The notes beneath the pieces were generated by a model. The model was not told the origin of the DNA. It made no database searches and worked only from the letters and a program-made list of their open reading frames with translations. A stretch of DNA of 56,270 nt, from contig JAJRWX010000088.1 in NCBI GenBank assembly GCA_024276605.1, positions 1 through 56,270 on the forward strand, written 5' to 3'. Shown here one piece after another: positions 35,232-43,044 of this stretch. Origin of the DNA: Planctomycetota bacterium. Lineage in GTDB: Bacteria > Planctomycetota > Phycisphaerae > UBA1845. Both the position numbers and the translations under genes were made by a program. Position 1 is the first letter of the stretch. The number at the start of each line of letters is the position of its first letter.

Positions 35232-36547
35232 CTACATTAGCCGTCAAGAAAAACGACATGGCGTTTTGTCCCGGATGCTCGCACGGTATGGTCTTAGAGC
35301 ACCTAAGTGCAGCATTAGACCGGATGAAGCTTACGCCGACGGACGTTTGCATCGTCTCCGACATCGGTTGCATTGGCATCTCAGATCGGTATCTCGATAG
35401 CCACACGTTTCACGGCTTGCATGGCCGATCGATCACCTACGCGGAAGGCATCAAACGTGCCCGACCGGATTTAACCGTCGTCGTGCTCATCGGCGATGGC
35501 GGGTGTGGCATCGGCACTGCCCATCTGGTGCATAGCGCGCGGCGCGGCGCCGACATTACCGTCATTGTGTGTAACAACTTCAACTTCGGCATGACCGGCG
35601 GTCAGCATTCGGCTACGACACCGGTGTGCGCTCAGACCCCCACCACCCCAAACGGTGCGACCGACTATCCGTTCGACGTGTGCCAAACTGTCGGCGCCAA
35701 CGGTGCATCTTACGTGGGCCGCTTCACCGCGTTCGACAAAGACCTACCCCAGCGCTTGGAGACGGCTATTCGTACGCCCGGGTTTTCATTGCTCGACACG
35801 TGGGAACTCTGCGTCGCATATTATACGGAGCGTAACCCACTCAACCGCAAGACACTGTCGGAGTTGTCTGACTCGATGGAGCTACCGTTAGGAGAACTTT
35901 ACAACCGACCGCGACCGCCACATCCCGCCGAACCGGCATCGCGCAGCGCCATATCCAAGACGACTGAGCCATCGAATAACCGCGCCCCGATCACTTTGTC
36001 ATGGCCGCGCCGCACGGAGTTCTGCGTCGCCGGGTCAGCCGGTCAGCGCATTCTCTCAGCCGTCGGCGTCATCGGTAAACTCGCGGTAGCAGGCGGATTA
36101 CACGCCGCCCAGTCGGACGATTTCCCCATTACCGTTAGCCGAGGGCACTCGGTTTCGAATCTCATTCTCTCAGACAAGCCGATTTTCTATACCGGCGTGG
36201 ATAATCCGGAGCTACTGCTGGTGCTCACCGAGGACGGCGTCCGCCGCGTCAAGTTATGGGAAAGGCTTTCGCCTCATGCGCTCGTGTTGGCAGAGACCTC
36301 CCTGAATCTTCCGGATACGCCCGCGCAAATCGAACGAATCAACTGCAAAACCGCCGAAAAGCTCGTCGGTAAACCCTCAGCTGCACTAGCGCTATTGAGC
36401 TACGCAATCGTGCGCGGTCAGTGGCTTGATGAAAATCGTTTCCGTGCCATCGCCGAGGCAGGCATCCGCGGTAAGTATCGAGAAGACAACCTAAAAGCCA
36501 TTGACGCGGGCATAAATCTCGCCCACACCGGCTTTGAGAGCGCGTAA
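35228..36547 (+). CDS. 2-oxoacid:acceptor oxidoreductase, fused beta-gamma subunit
   Basis: 439 residues in two parts. The beta part (1-240) begins MAFCPGCSHGMVLEHL, has SDIGCIGISDRYL, the TPP motif LIGDGGCGIG, and NNFNFGMTGGQHSATTP. The gamma part (from about 260) begins FCVAGSAGQRILSAVGVIGK, with a SRGHSVSNLILS loop and DNPELLLVL, i.e. the Rossmann-like gamma subunit. In the usual fusion, seen at 22121, gamma is joined to alpha. Here it is attached to beta. Cys residues that bind Fe-S are limited to the CPGC of beta. Confidence 0.85.
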   Translation: MTTLAVKKNDMAFCPGCSHGMVLEHLSAALDRMKLTPTDVCIVSDIGCIGISDRYLDSHTFHGLHGRSITYAEGIKRARPDLTVVVLIGDGGCGIGTAHLVHSARRGADITVIVCNNFNFGMTGGQHSATTPVCAQTPTTPNGATDYPFDVCQTVGANGASYVGRFTAFDKDLPQRLETAIRTPGFSLLDTWELCVAYYTERNPLNRKTLSELSDSMELPLGELYNRPRPPHPAEPASRSAISKTTEPSNNRAPITLSWPRRTEFCVAGSAGQRILSAVGVIGKLAVAGGLHAAQSDDFPITVSRGHSVSNLILSDKPIFYTGVDNPELLLVLTEDGVRRVKLWERLSPHALVLAETSLNLPDTPAQIERINCKTAEKLVGKPSAALALLSYAIVRGQWLDENRFRAIAEAGIRGKYREDNLKAIDAGINLAHTGFESA

Positions 36548-36566
36548 TTCAGGATGCACACATTTT

Positions 36567-36606
36567 AATGATTGCGGCTTGGTGCGTTTGGAGATGGGGT
36601 GTATGT
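36567..36606 (+). repeat. Direct repeat flanking the channel/nuclease cassette (left copy)
   Basis: 40 bases starting AATGATTGCGGCTTGGTG match 38618-38657 with three differences. The two copies flank an AT-richer two-gene segment. They may be the remains of an insertion or a duplicated attachment-like site. Confidence 0.7.
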
Positions 36607-36922
36607 TTCCCGATTACACTAATTTGATTCAAGCGGATCCAACTTTGCTGCTGAAAATCGCTCCAATTAACCAATCACATTGCCAACGGCTTGCGATGTA
36701 AGACGGTTGTGCCGACTGCGACAATTATCACAATTGTTACGGCCATTCACAAGGGTGAGATTGTAGGGATGGTGCCACTTGCGTCGGACTGATTGGGGGT
36801 TGCCTATGAAGAAAGCTTCAATCGTTTCACTACCAACTGTTTGGTCGATGCAGGACGCGCAGACAGGTGTCGAGAGATGGTATATAAATGTTCCTTGATA
36901 TGATGCAACTTGATACGAGGGT
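36607..36922. other. Gene-free spacer upstream of the channel gene
   Basis: About 300 bases after the left direct repeat. It has no reading frame I would defend, and should contain the cassette promoter. No clear -35/-10 pair is visible. Confidence 0.3.
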
Positions 36923-37687
36923 ATGCACGTGAGTCAGCCAAGTAGCACCTTAGTAGGAAAAGGAGAACAAACACTCGGAGTCTGGCAGTATTTTATGCTG
37001 CTGCTGAGTATTGCCTCCCTCGCCCTGCTTGCTGTCCAAACTTTTTTAGAAACCACTGGTAAAGAAACAAAGGCACTTGGAACCACTGACAATATTATAT
37101 GTCTCGTTTTCTTCGGAGATTTTATTTGGCAGCTCATCCATACCAAACCACGGCGTGCATATTTGAAATGGGGTTGGCTTGATCTAGTTTCCTCTATCCC
37201 TTTAATTCCGGCGTTTCGCGTTGCCCGATTGGCACGTATTGTGAGAATCATCCGTGTACTTCGCGGCGCGCGAGCGGCCAAAAACATCTTAACTATTCTT
37301 TTCATCCATCGTGCACGAAACACTTTTGCTGCGGTGGTATTTGGATCATTTATTCTCCTACTATTCTCTGCACTGGCTATCGTCATCGTGGAACCAACAA
37401 TGGCTCCAGAGGACGCTTTCTGGTGGTGTCTGTTCACACTTATCTCTGGTGAGTATGGAGATTATTATCCTTCATCGACTGAAGGTCGTATCATTACAGC
37501 TTTACTTATGACGGCAGGTGTTGCACTATTTGGAACATTTACAGCATCTGTGGCTTCCTTTTTTCTGGAAGAAGATCAGATTGAAGATGAACGACGAGAC
37601 GCTGACATCCTACATGAGATTAGCAAGTTGACTAAGGAAGTTTCTGAACTAAGAAAGCAGATGAAGGGAGACAATATACGTGGCTAG
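36923..37687 (+). CDS. Ion-transporter (voltage-gated potassium-channel-like) protein
   Basis: 254 residues with a six-helix channel layout. S1 is at about 20-40. S4 is AFRVARLARIVRIIRVLRG (about 97-115), with Arg every third or fourth residue as in voltage sensors. S5 is at about 135-155, the pore loop follows, and S6 is at 190-212. The pore reads FTLISGEYGDYYP (171-183). Related bacterial channels have TxxTVGYGD there, so Gly-Glu replaces Val-Gly in the filter. The C-terminal tail 216-250 is a charged coiled-coil-like helix. The gene overlaps the nuclease-like gene by eight bases. The start could be the ATG at 36923 or the GTG at 36929. Confidence 0.8.
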   Translation: MHVSQPSSTLVGKGEQTLGVWQYFMLLLSIASLALLAVQTFLETTGKETKALGTTDNIICLVFFGDFIWQLIHTKPRRAYLKWGWLDLVSSIPLIPAFRVARLARIVRIIRVLRGARAAKNILTILFIHRARNTFAAVVFGSFILLLFSALAIVIVEPTMAPEDAFWWCLFTLISGEYGDYYPSSTEGRIITALLMTAGVALFGTFTASVASFFLEEDQIEDERRDADILHEISKLTKEVSELRKQMKGDNIRG

Positions 37688-38516
37688 TATACCAAAAAAA
37701 ATAGTAGATCGGTTTGTAAAGCAGGTAACGCGATTTCAAAAAGTACTAACAATTGCAAAGAATCGAGATGTGAACGAGTCTGATACAGTAGCTGTACTGA
37801 CTGATATATTCAGTGATGTATTTGGTTTTGACAAGTATATTGAAGTGACTAGTGAAGTCGCAATTCGTGGCACGTATTGCGATCTTGCTCTTAAAGTGGA
37901 TGACAAAGTACAGTTTTTGATCGAAGCAAAAGCTGTTGGAATTTCGCTCAAAGAAAATCACATGAAACAAGCTTGTGATTACGGGGCTAATCACGGCGTG
38001 CAATGGGTTGTCCTTACGAATGCAATCGAATGGCGAATTTACCGCATCAAATTTGAACAACCTATAAACTATGATCTTGTTTGTACATTCGATTTTCTTG
38101 ATCTTAATCCCCGAACGCAAAAAGATCAGGAGTTTCTTTTCCTTCTAACGAAGGAAGCACTTGGCAAAAATGCACGTGAGGATTTCTATGAGAGAGTACA
38201 GAGTGTAAATCGTTACGTAGTTGGTAGCTTGATATTGTCTGAACCAGTCATGTCTGTAGTTCGAAGAGAACTCAAGAAACTAGCAGACGGAATCAGGATT
38301 GATATAGATGAAGTAGAACATCTAGTGAGAACTGAGGTTCTCAAGCGTGAAATCCTAGATGGTGAGGAAGCAGGTCTTGCTCGTGCAAGGGTCAGCAAAT
38401 TCTACCGCAAGAGTGCTTCTTCAAGCCGCAAGACAAAAAAGAAGGAGCCTCAACCTGCTGCTAAACCCTTAGCTACTGAGGAGTCCGTGACGGACAGACT
38501 TCTCCGCGAAGAATAA
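37680..38516 (+). CDS. HsdR_N-like PD-(D/E)xK domain protein
   Basis: A 278-residue protein starting at a GTG with GGGAG upstream, inside the end of the channel gene. Residues 30-130 match the type I restriction-enzyme N-terminal domain (HSDR_N_2). Glu33 is in DVNESDTVAVL, Asp68 in YCDLAL, and Glu82-Ala-Lys84 in FLIEAKA. The QACDYGANHGVQWVVLTN stretch gives a Gln-type motif. These are the expected catalytic residues for a PD-(D/E)xK nuclease. There is no helicase domain. The second half (140-278) is helical and charged, with a Lys-rich tail. Free-standing HsdR_N proteins are common and mostly uncharacterised. Confidence 0.85.
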   Translation: MASIPKKIVDRFVKQVTRFQKVLTIAKNRDVNESDTVAVLTDIFSDVFGFDKYIEVTSEVAIRGTYCDLALKVDDKVQFLIEAKAVGISLKENHMKQACDYGANHGVQWVVLTNAIEWRIYRIKFEQPINYDLVCTFDFLDLNPRTQKDQEFLFLLTKEALGKNAREDFYERVQSVNRYVVGSLILSEPVMSVVRRELKKLADGIRIDIDEVEHLVRTEVLKREILDGEEAGLARARVSKFYRKSASSSRKTKKKEPQPAAKPLATEESVTDRLLREE

Positions 38517-38617
38517 TAACCAATGACAAACATGCTTATATCAGTTGGACTTTCATGGCCTAAACATCAATGAGATAAATCTTGTCATACGTGGAGAATT
38601 CGGGGGCTACCCAATTC

Positions 38618-38657
38618 AATGATTGCGGCTTGGTGTGTTTGGGGATGTGGTGTATGT
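38618..38657 (+). repeat. Direct repeat flanking the channel/nuclease cassette (right copy)
   Basis: See the left copy at 36567-36606: 37 of 40 bases are identical. It lies about 100 bases after the nuclease-like gene and before the P-type ATPase gene. Confidence 0.7.
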
Positions 38658-38722
38658 CCGCCGAATAGACAATCGAATAGACCTAATACACCAGGAGCGC
38701 TTTACGCGTCGTCAACGGATCA

Positions 38723-40903
38723 CTAACAAGATTGGTGACCTGGAGAATTGTTTTTGTCACCGCTTCTTAGCAATCGTAATCCGTTGAATGTCACCACGAG
38801 CGATGCGCCTGTGTCGGCTGCGATGGCCATCCAGAGGTTGGCCAGGCCTACAACGGCTAGCGCTGCGAAGAGGGCTTTGACCGCCAGGGACAAGGTGATG
38901 TTCTGTGTGATGATGCCGCGCGTACGGCGACTATGCCCAATCAGCCAGGGTAGTTTTCGCAGGTCGTCCGTCATCAGGCCGATGTCGGCTGTCTCTAATG
39001 ATGCGTCCGTACCACCGCCACCCATGGCGATGCCGATGTGCGCGGCTGCCAGCGCCGGGGCATCGTTGATCCCGTCTCCGACCATGACGACGCGCTTCCC
39101 TCGCGCCTTATAATCCTCGATGGCTTGGACCTTGTCGGCGGGTAGCAATTCGGCTTGGTATTCGGTCACGCCGCACGCCTGTGCCACAGCCTTGGCCGTG
39201 CCTTCATTGTCACCGGTTAGCATCACGATGGTCGAGACACCGCATGCCTGTAATGCCTCGACGCTTTCGCGTGCCTCCTCGCGTGGGGAATCCGCTAGAA
39301 GAAACACACCCAACGGCTGATCATCTGAACTCAAGGCGACCACGGTATGGTGACAATCTTCGTGCTCAAGCATGGCCTGGTGGACTTCATCCGTACACTT
39401 TTTTTCTTCTTCAAGAAAACGATGGTTGCCGATCAGATAAGTCTTCCCTTCGACTTGCGCTTTCGCCCCCTTACCGGATATGGCTGTGTAGTTGTCACAT
39501 GGTGGAGGTGTAACGCCCTGATCCTGCGCATAGGCGACGATCGCTTGGGCAATCCAATGTTCGCTACGTTGCTCAACAGCGGAGGCTAGTTCAAGCAGGC
39601 GAGAAACGGACGTGCTGTTGATCGGTATGACCTTCTCCACGATCGGGTGGCCTCGGGTTAGCGTGCCGGTTTTGTCCAGTGCCACGACGTCGGCCTTACC
39701 GATCGTCTCCAGATACTCACCGCCTTTGATGAGCACGCCCCTGCGCGCAGCAGACGTGAGTCCGCTTACTATCGTGACCGGCGTTGATATGACCAGCGCG
39801 CACGGGCACGCGATAACCAGCAAGACGAGCGATCGGTACAACCAGGTGCCCCAGTCGCCTCCTAACACGAGGGGAGGAAGGACGCACACCAGGATCGCAC
39901 CAACAATGACAGCCGGCGTATAGTATAGAGCGAATCGATCGATGAATCGTTCCGATGGAGAACTCCGGCCCTGCGCCTGTTCCACCAAACGGATCACCCC
40001 GGCTAACACCGTATCTGAGGCCGGTTTGCTCACCTCAACAACGACGGCGCCTTTCTGATTGATCGTACCGGCGAATACTTCGTCACCGATAGCCTTGCTC
40101 ACCGGGACGGACTCTCCGGTGATAGGGGCCTGGTTAGCCGACGTACTTCCCTCCACAACGTGCCCGTCGAGCGGAAACTTTTCGCCTGGTTTGACGACAA
40201 CTCGACTCCCGACTTCAACCGCGTCGGTGTCGATGTCAGTCTCGGTCCCATCGGCATGTTGCAAGCGCGCGGTGAGGGGGGATAATTCCATCAGTGATTG
40301 GATGGCTCTGCGGGCGCGGCCTACGCTCCAGCTTTCCAGCCAATTGGAGAGCATGAAGAGAAAGGCCACCGTCGCACCCTCGAACCATTCGCCAAGACCG
40401 ATCGCGCCGGCGACGGCGATGGTCATGAGTACGTTCATATCAAGGCGCATGTGTCGTGCGGCTGTCCATGCTTTGGGGGCAATCAGCCACCATGCCACAG
40501 AAATGGCACCTGAATAGGCAATGGCGGATGGCCAGGTCGTATGATGAAAGGCCGTAGCGGGCACCCATGTCAATGCCAGACCAACCGCCGTGGCTATGCC
40601 TGCCACAATGGTCAGCTTGAACGCTTTTCGCTCACCACCGTCTTGGTTATTGAGTGGGGTGCCCCGATCGGATGCCGGGGTTGCCTCCATACCGGTGGTC
40701 TGCACGATCGATATGATGTGCTCGGAATCAGTGATAGATGAATCGAAGCTGACCGTCATGGCGCCGCGCATCAGGTTAAACGACAGGTTGAGAATACCAG
40801 TCTTTCCTTTGAAGGCGCGAGTCAGTTCTTTGATCTCATCGGGGCAGTCCAAGCCTGCCACAAGGAGGTCGATGGTCTGCGATTCGCTTTGTGCTTGTTT
40901 CAC
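38723..40903 (-). CDS. Heavy-metal translocating P1B-type ATPase (Zn/Cd/Pb type)
   Basis: Exports divalent heavy metals with ATP. The GTG at 40903 has AGGAT eight bases upstream; the ATG at 40990 has no site. The N-terminal HMA domain is degenerate, with LDCPDE and no CxxC. Membrane and catalytic motifs are complete: TGESVPV (phosphatase), ACPCALVISTPV (metal site helix 6), DKTGTLT, GDGINDAPAL, and ADTGASLVVTFNGLRLL at the C-terminal helices, where the Asp is typical of Zn/Cd/Pb pumps. It is adjacent to the broken CzcA-type fragment, so the region may once have been a metal-resistance locus. Confidence 0.92.
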   Translation of the reverse strand: MKQAQSESQTIDLLVAGLDCPDEIKELTRAFKGKTGILNLSFNLMRGAMTVSFDSSITDSEHIISIVQTTGMEATPASDRGTPLNNQDGGERKAFKLTIVAGIATAVGLALTWVPATAFHHTTWPSAIAYSGAISVAWWLIAPKAWTAARHMRLDMNVLMTIAVAGAIGLGEWFEGATVAFLFMLSNWLESWSVGRARRAIQSLMELSPLTARLQHADGTETDIDTDAVEVGSRVVVKPGEKFPLDGHVVEGSTSANQAPITGESVPVSKAIGDEVFAGTINQKGAVVVEVSKPASDTVLAGVIRLVEQAQGRSSPSERFIDRFALYYTPAVIVGAILVCVLPPLVLGGDWGTWLYRSLVLLVIACPCALVISTPVTIVSGLTSAARRGVLIKGGEYLETIGKADVVALDKTGTLTRGHPIVEKVIPINSTSVSRLLELASAVEQRSEHWIAQAIVAYAQDQGVTPPPCDNYTAISGKGAKAQVEGKTYLIGNHRFLEEEKKCTDEVHQAMLEHEDCHHTVVALSSDDQPLGVFLLADSPREEARESVEALQACGVSTIVMLTGDNEGTAKAVAQACGVTEYQAELLPADKVQAIEDYKARGKRVVMVGDGINDAPALAAAHIGIAMGGGGTDASLETADIGLMTDDLRKLPWLIGHSRRTRGIITQNITLSLAVKALFAALAVVGLANLWMAIAADTGASLVVTFNGLRLLRSGDKNNSPGHQSC

Positions 40904-40949
40904 GATTTTGATCCTAAAACTACACGTGTTTCGAAGGCTATGACTACCC

Positions 40950-41145
40950 TCATACGAGAGGATACTTCGTTTCCTTGTTGCTAAACACATCGTAAGGCAA
41001 CGATATAACGAACATCGTCAATATCGTCGTCAAAGCGATACCTCCAATGACGCAGATCGAAGGTGGGGACGCTGCAAATCGACACTGATGCCGGTGGAGA
41101 TGACCATGAGTAATACAGCGGAAGAGGCGTTCCGTCGTCACCATG
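40950..41145 (-). pseudogene. Fragment of CzcA/CusA-type RND metal efflux pump
   Basis: Read on the minus strand, two frames together give the end of a heavy-metal RND pump: SSAVLLMVISTGISVDLQRP in one frame and SICVIGGIALTTILTMFV in another. The family has ALSTGxGAEVQRPLATVVIGGxxxSTLLTLxVLP. The frameshift lies at the QRP junction. The rest of the gene of about 3 kb is missing. It is a decayed remnant. Confidence 0.75.
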
Positions 41146-41146
41146 A

Positions 41147-41265
41147 AGGAATACGGCTCATCGTTTTCTTGTGCTACGGGGCGTGTAGATATTCCGGTCT
41201 ATTCCAGGCGTTGGTTGGCAGGTAACGCAGTTGAGGATCAACTCTCGTCGATGTCGAGCTTGATC
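41147..41265 (-). pseudogene. Internally deleted copy of the heptaheme cytochrome gene
   Basis: Three separated blocks of this stretch match the gene at 42196-43044. AGGTAACGCAGTTGAGGATC matches 42499-42518 with one mismatch. ATATTCCGGTCTATTCCAGGC matches around 42410-42430. GGCTCATCGTTTTCTTGTGC matches 42209-42228 with one mismatch. The order is kept but the DNA between the blocks is gone. It is a relic of a duplication. Confidence 0.75.
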
Positions 41266-41438
41266 AAGTCTACCACATAGAGGTTACGATCTTGCAGCGG
41301 CAACTCCTTAGGCGCAGAGGATTAACGACCCCTTTCGCATACGGATGCATTTCGTTTTTTCAAGGTACGATTGTATGAATCCGACGTAGCACTCGGGATG
41401 AGAACTACCGCGTATGATCCGTCAACCTGATGCGGTTG
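41266..41438. other. Spacer without a gene
   Basis: Next to the relics. A minus-strand stretch can be read as LPLQDRNLYVVDLIKLDID without a start codon, possibly another gene relic. I cannot assign it. Confidence 0.3.
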
Positions 41439-41636
41439 TCAGGCTGCTACTTGTTCAAACGAGAAGTGCGGAATATCTGCCCTATCCTTTGCGTGCTCAA
41501 CAGTAATTGAACAGATATTACCGTCCTTATCTAGTTCAAGGAGCGTGTTTTCATCCAGGTCTTTCGTCTCGGTAATCTTTGCCGCTCGGAACTCAATATA
41601 CAGCGTGTCCGTGTCTTGGAAGTATTTTATTTTCAT
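41439..41636 (-). CDS. DUF2283 protein
   Basis: A 65-residue protein, MKIKYFQDTDTLYIEF then TETKDLDENTLLELDKDGNICSI, which is the DUF2283 pattern (YxxxxDxLYI then a conserved DxxG). It starts inside the stop of the preceding gene (ATGA overlap, 41633-41636). DUF2283 proteins are frequent next to small proteins of the kind encoded upstream and look like an antitoxin-type partner. No toxic activity has been shown to my knowledge. Confidence 0.85.
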   Translation of the reverse strand: MKIKYFQDTDTLYIEFRAAKITETKDLDENTLLELDKDGNICSITVEHAKDRADIPHFSFEQVAA

Positions 41637-41887
41637 GGCTTAAAACTCCGATCAAAGAAGGCGTTGTGCACGGTCTGCCCGTCCGGCAGTAGTACCACAC
41701 GAAGATACCGTCCCTTCATCTCCTCAACACGCGCCCAACGGCGAATACGACCGTCCTGCTGAACAGCTTCTTTCTCCGGGTTTTCAACAACCTGTTGAAT
41801 CCACTGCATCCGTATCATCGCCCGGTCAGGCCGCCGCTGCATTTCCTCAAAGTACTTGGTGAACTTCACTTCTTTATCTTTCGGCAC
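41633..41887 (-). CDS. Small partner of DUF2283 (DUF4258-like)
   Basis: 84 residues: KYFEEMQRRPDRAMI, WIQQVVENPEKE, GRIRRWARVEEMKGRYLRVV and GQTVHNAFFDRSF. This layout (a helix, Arg-rich strand, LRVVL strand, His near the end) is the small BECR-like DUF4258 type that precedes DUF2283 genes. The start is a GTG. The coupled pair may be a toxin-antitoxin-like module. That function is an inference from context. Confidence 0.7.
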   Translation of the reverse strand: MPKDKEVKFTKYFEEMQRRPDRAMIRMQWIQQVVENPEKEAVQQDGRIRRWARVEEMKGRYLRVVLLPDGQTVHNAFFDRSFKP

Positions 41888-42195
41888 ACCCTACCCAAGT
41901 CGTGAGCATCATCTTCCTATTCTTGCTTGCGCCTCTACGCGAACCGATTACTGTCGTGTGTAAACGAGTGTTCCGGCGTTGAGCATGATCAGCACCCTCA
42001 CGATGAAGTCACACTCGGAATGGGTGAACACTGCAATCTTTTGGCTTGCACACTGAAGCCGTGATCGGAATCTCCTATGTCTTCCGATGTCATCAGTACT
42101 CATATTCGTCACGATTGTCAATGTAGATTGGCTCAAACTACGCATTTCACACTTCAAATACGATGTTTAACGCTCGATTTACGACACACGACACG
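41888..42195. other. Gene-free spacer
   Basis: About 300 bases. A minus-strand frame of 69 residues is present (41948-42157), but I see no ribosome binding site and no homology. Confidence 0.3.
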
Positions 42196-43044
42196 TCAAC
42201 GCGATGGAATATGGCTCATGGTTTTCTTGTGCCATGGCGCGTCTTTCATGTCGTTCCAAGCCGAGATTTCGTGGCATACGTAGCATTGTTTGACGCTATC
42301 CGGTTTCTTGCCAAGCATCTTCGCACACATCGACATGAACATGGGCATGAAATGACTGGGTGGTGCCTTATGGCATTGCGCGCAGTCCGTCGAACTGGAA
42401 GGTGGGTGAATGTATTCCGGTATGTTCCAGGCGTTGGTGGCGTGGCAGTTGGCACAGCCGTCGCCGAAATAAGCGACATGAGGATCCTCGTTACCGTGGC
42501 AGGTGACGCAGTTGAGGATCAACTCGTCGCGCGTAACGCGCGGATGAGGAAGCGATTCTTCTCCGGCGTGTGCCATCCATATCTGCAATTGCTGCCGAAC
42601 CTGTTCACGCTCACCAAACCGATCACCGTCGTTTAGTTGTCGCAAACCAAGGCGAGACAATGTGGTGTGGTCCATCAAGGTGGGTCGATGTCCGCGCCCC
42701 CGATGTTCAAGATGACATGCCTTGCAGGTAGCGACGTTGGCATGAAACGCGGTCGGTTGACTTTGAAGTAGTGACACGTTGTTCGCATGACAACTGATGC
42801 AATTCTCAGGTTCGACGCCGCTAACCGATGTGTGACACGCGGCACAATTGTCTTCGAGCGAGGCATGCGCAGCGGAAAGCAGGCCGGGATTTGTCATTCG
42901 TTGCCATGTGACCGGTTGTTTGAAGGCGGATTCGGAAGGTGTCAACATCCAGACAAAAGCGAAACCGATCGGGCTTGCCATCAGCAGAATGCGGCTGGTA
43001 GACCATATCTTCTTGGTGTTGGTTTTTTTCCGGGTACGCCCCAT
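42196..43044 (-). CDS. Membrane-anchored heptaheme c-type cytochrome
   Basis: The start is the ATG at 43044, whose A is the last base of the stop codon of the upstream gene (TAATG). The 282-residue protein has an N-terminal membrane helix (about 18-35), then seven CXXCH sites: CAACH, CISCH, CKACH, CVTCH, CANCH, CAQCH and CYVCH. It should be an electron carrier on the outside of the membrane. Extra His residues (HLEHRGRGHRP, and HFMPMF with Met) may be distal ligands. It ends the operon that contains the FNR and the DUF547 fusion. Confidence 0.9.
   Translation of the reverse strand: MGRTRKKTNTKKIWSTSRILLMASPIGFAFVWMLTPSESAFKQPVTWQRMTNPGLLSAAHASLEDNCAACHTSVSGVEPENCISCHANNVSLLQSQPTAFHANVATCKACHLEHRGRGHRPTLMDHTTLSRLGLRQLNDGDRFGEREQVRQQLQIWMAHAGEESLPHPRVTRDELILNCVTCHGNEDPHVAYFGDGCANCHATNAWNIPEYIHPPSSSTDCAQCHKAPPSHFMPMFMSMCAKMLGKKPDSVKQCYVCHEISAWNDMKDAPWHKKTMSHIPSR

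Noticed and set aside
42163-42636. Plus-strand frame of 157 codons
   Set aside because: It is antisense to the heptaheme cytochrome, which has seven CXXCH sites; the plus frame shows no family pattern.
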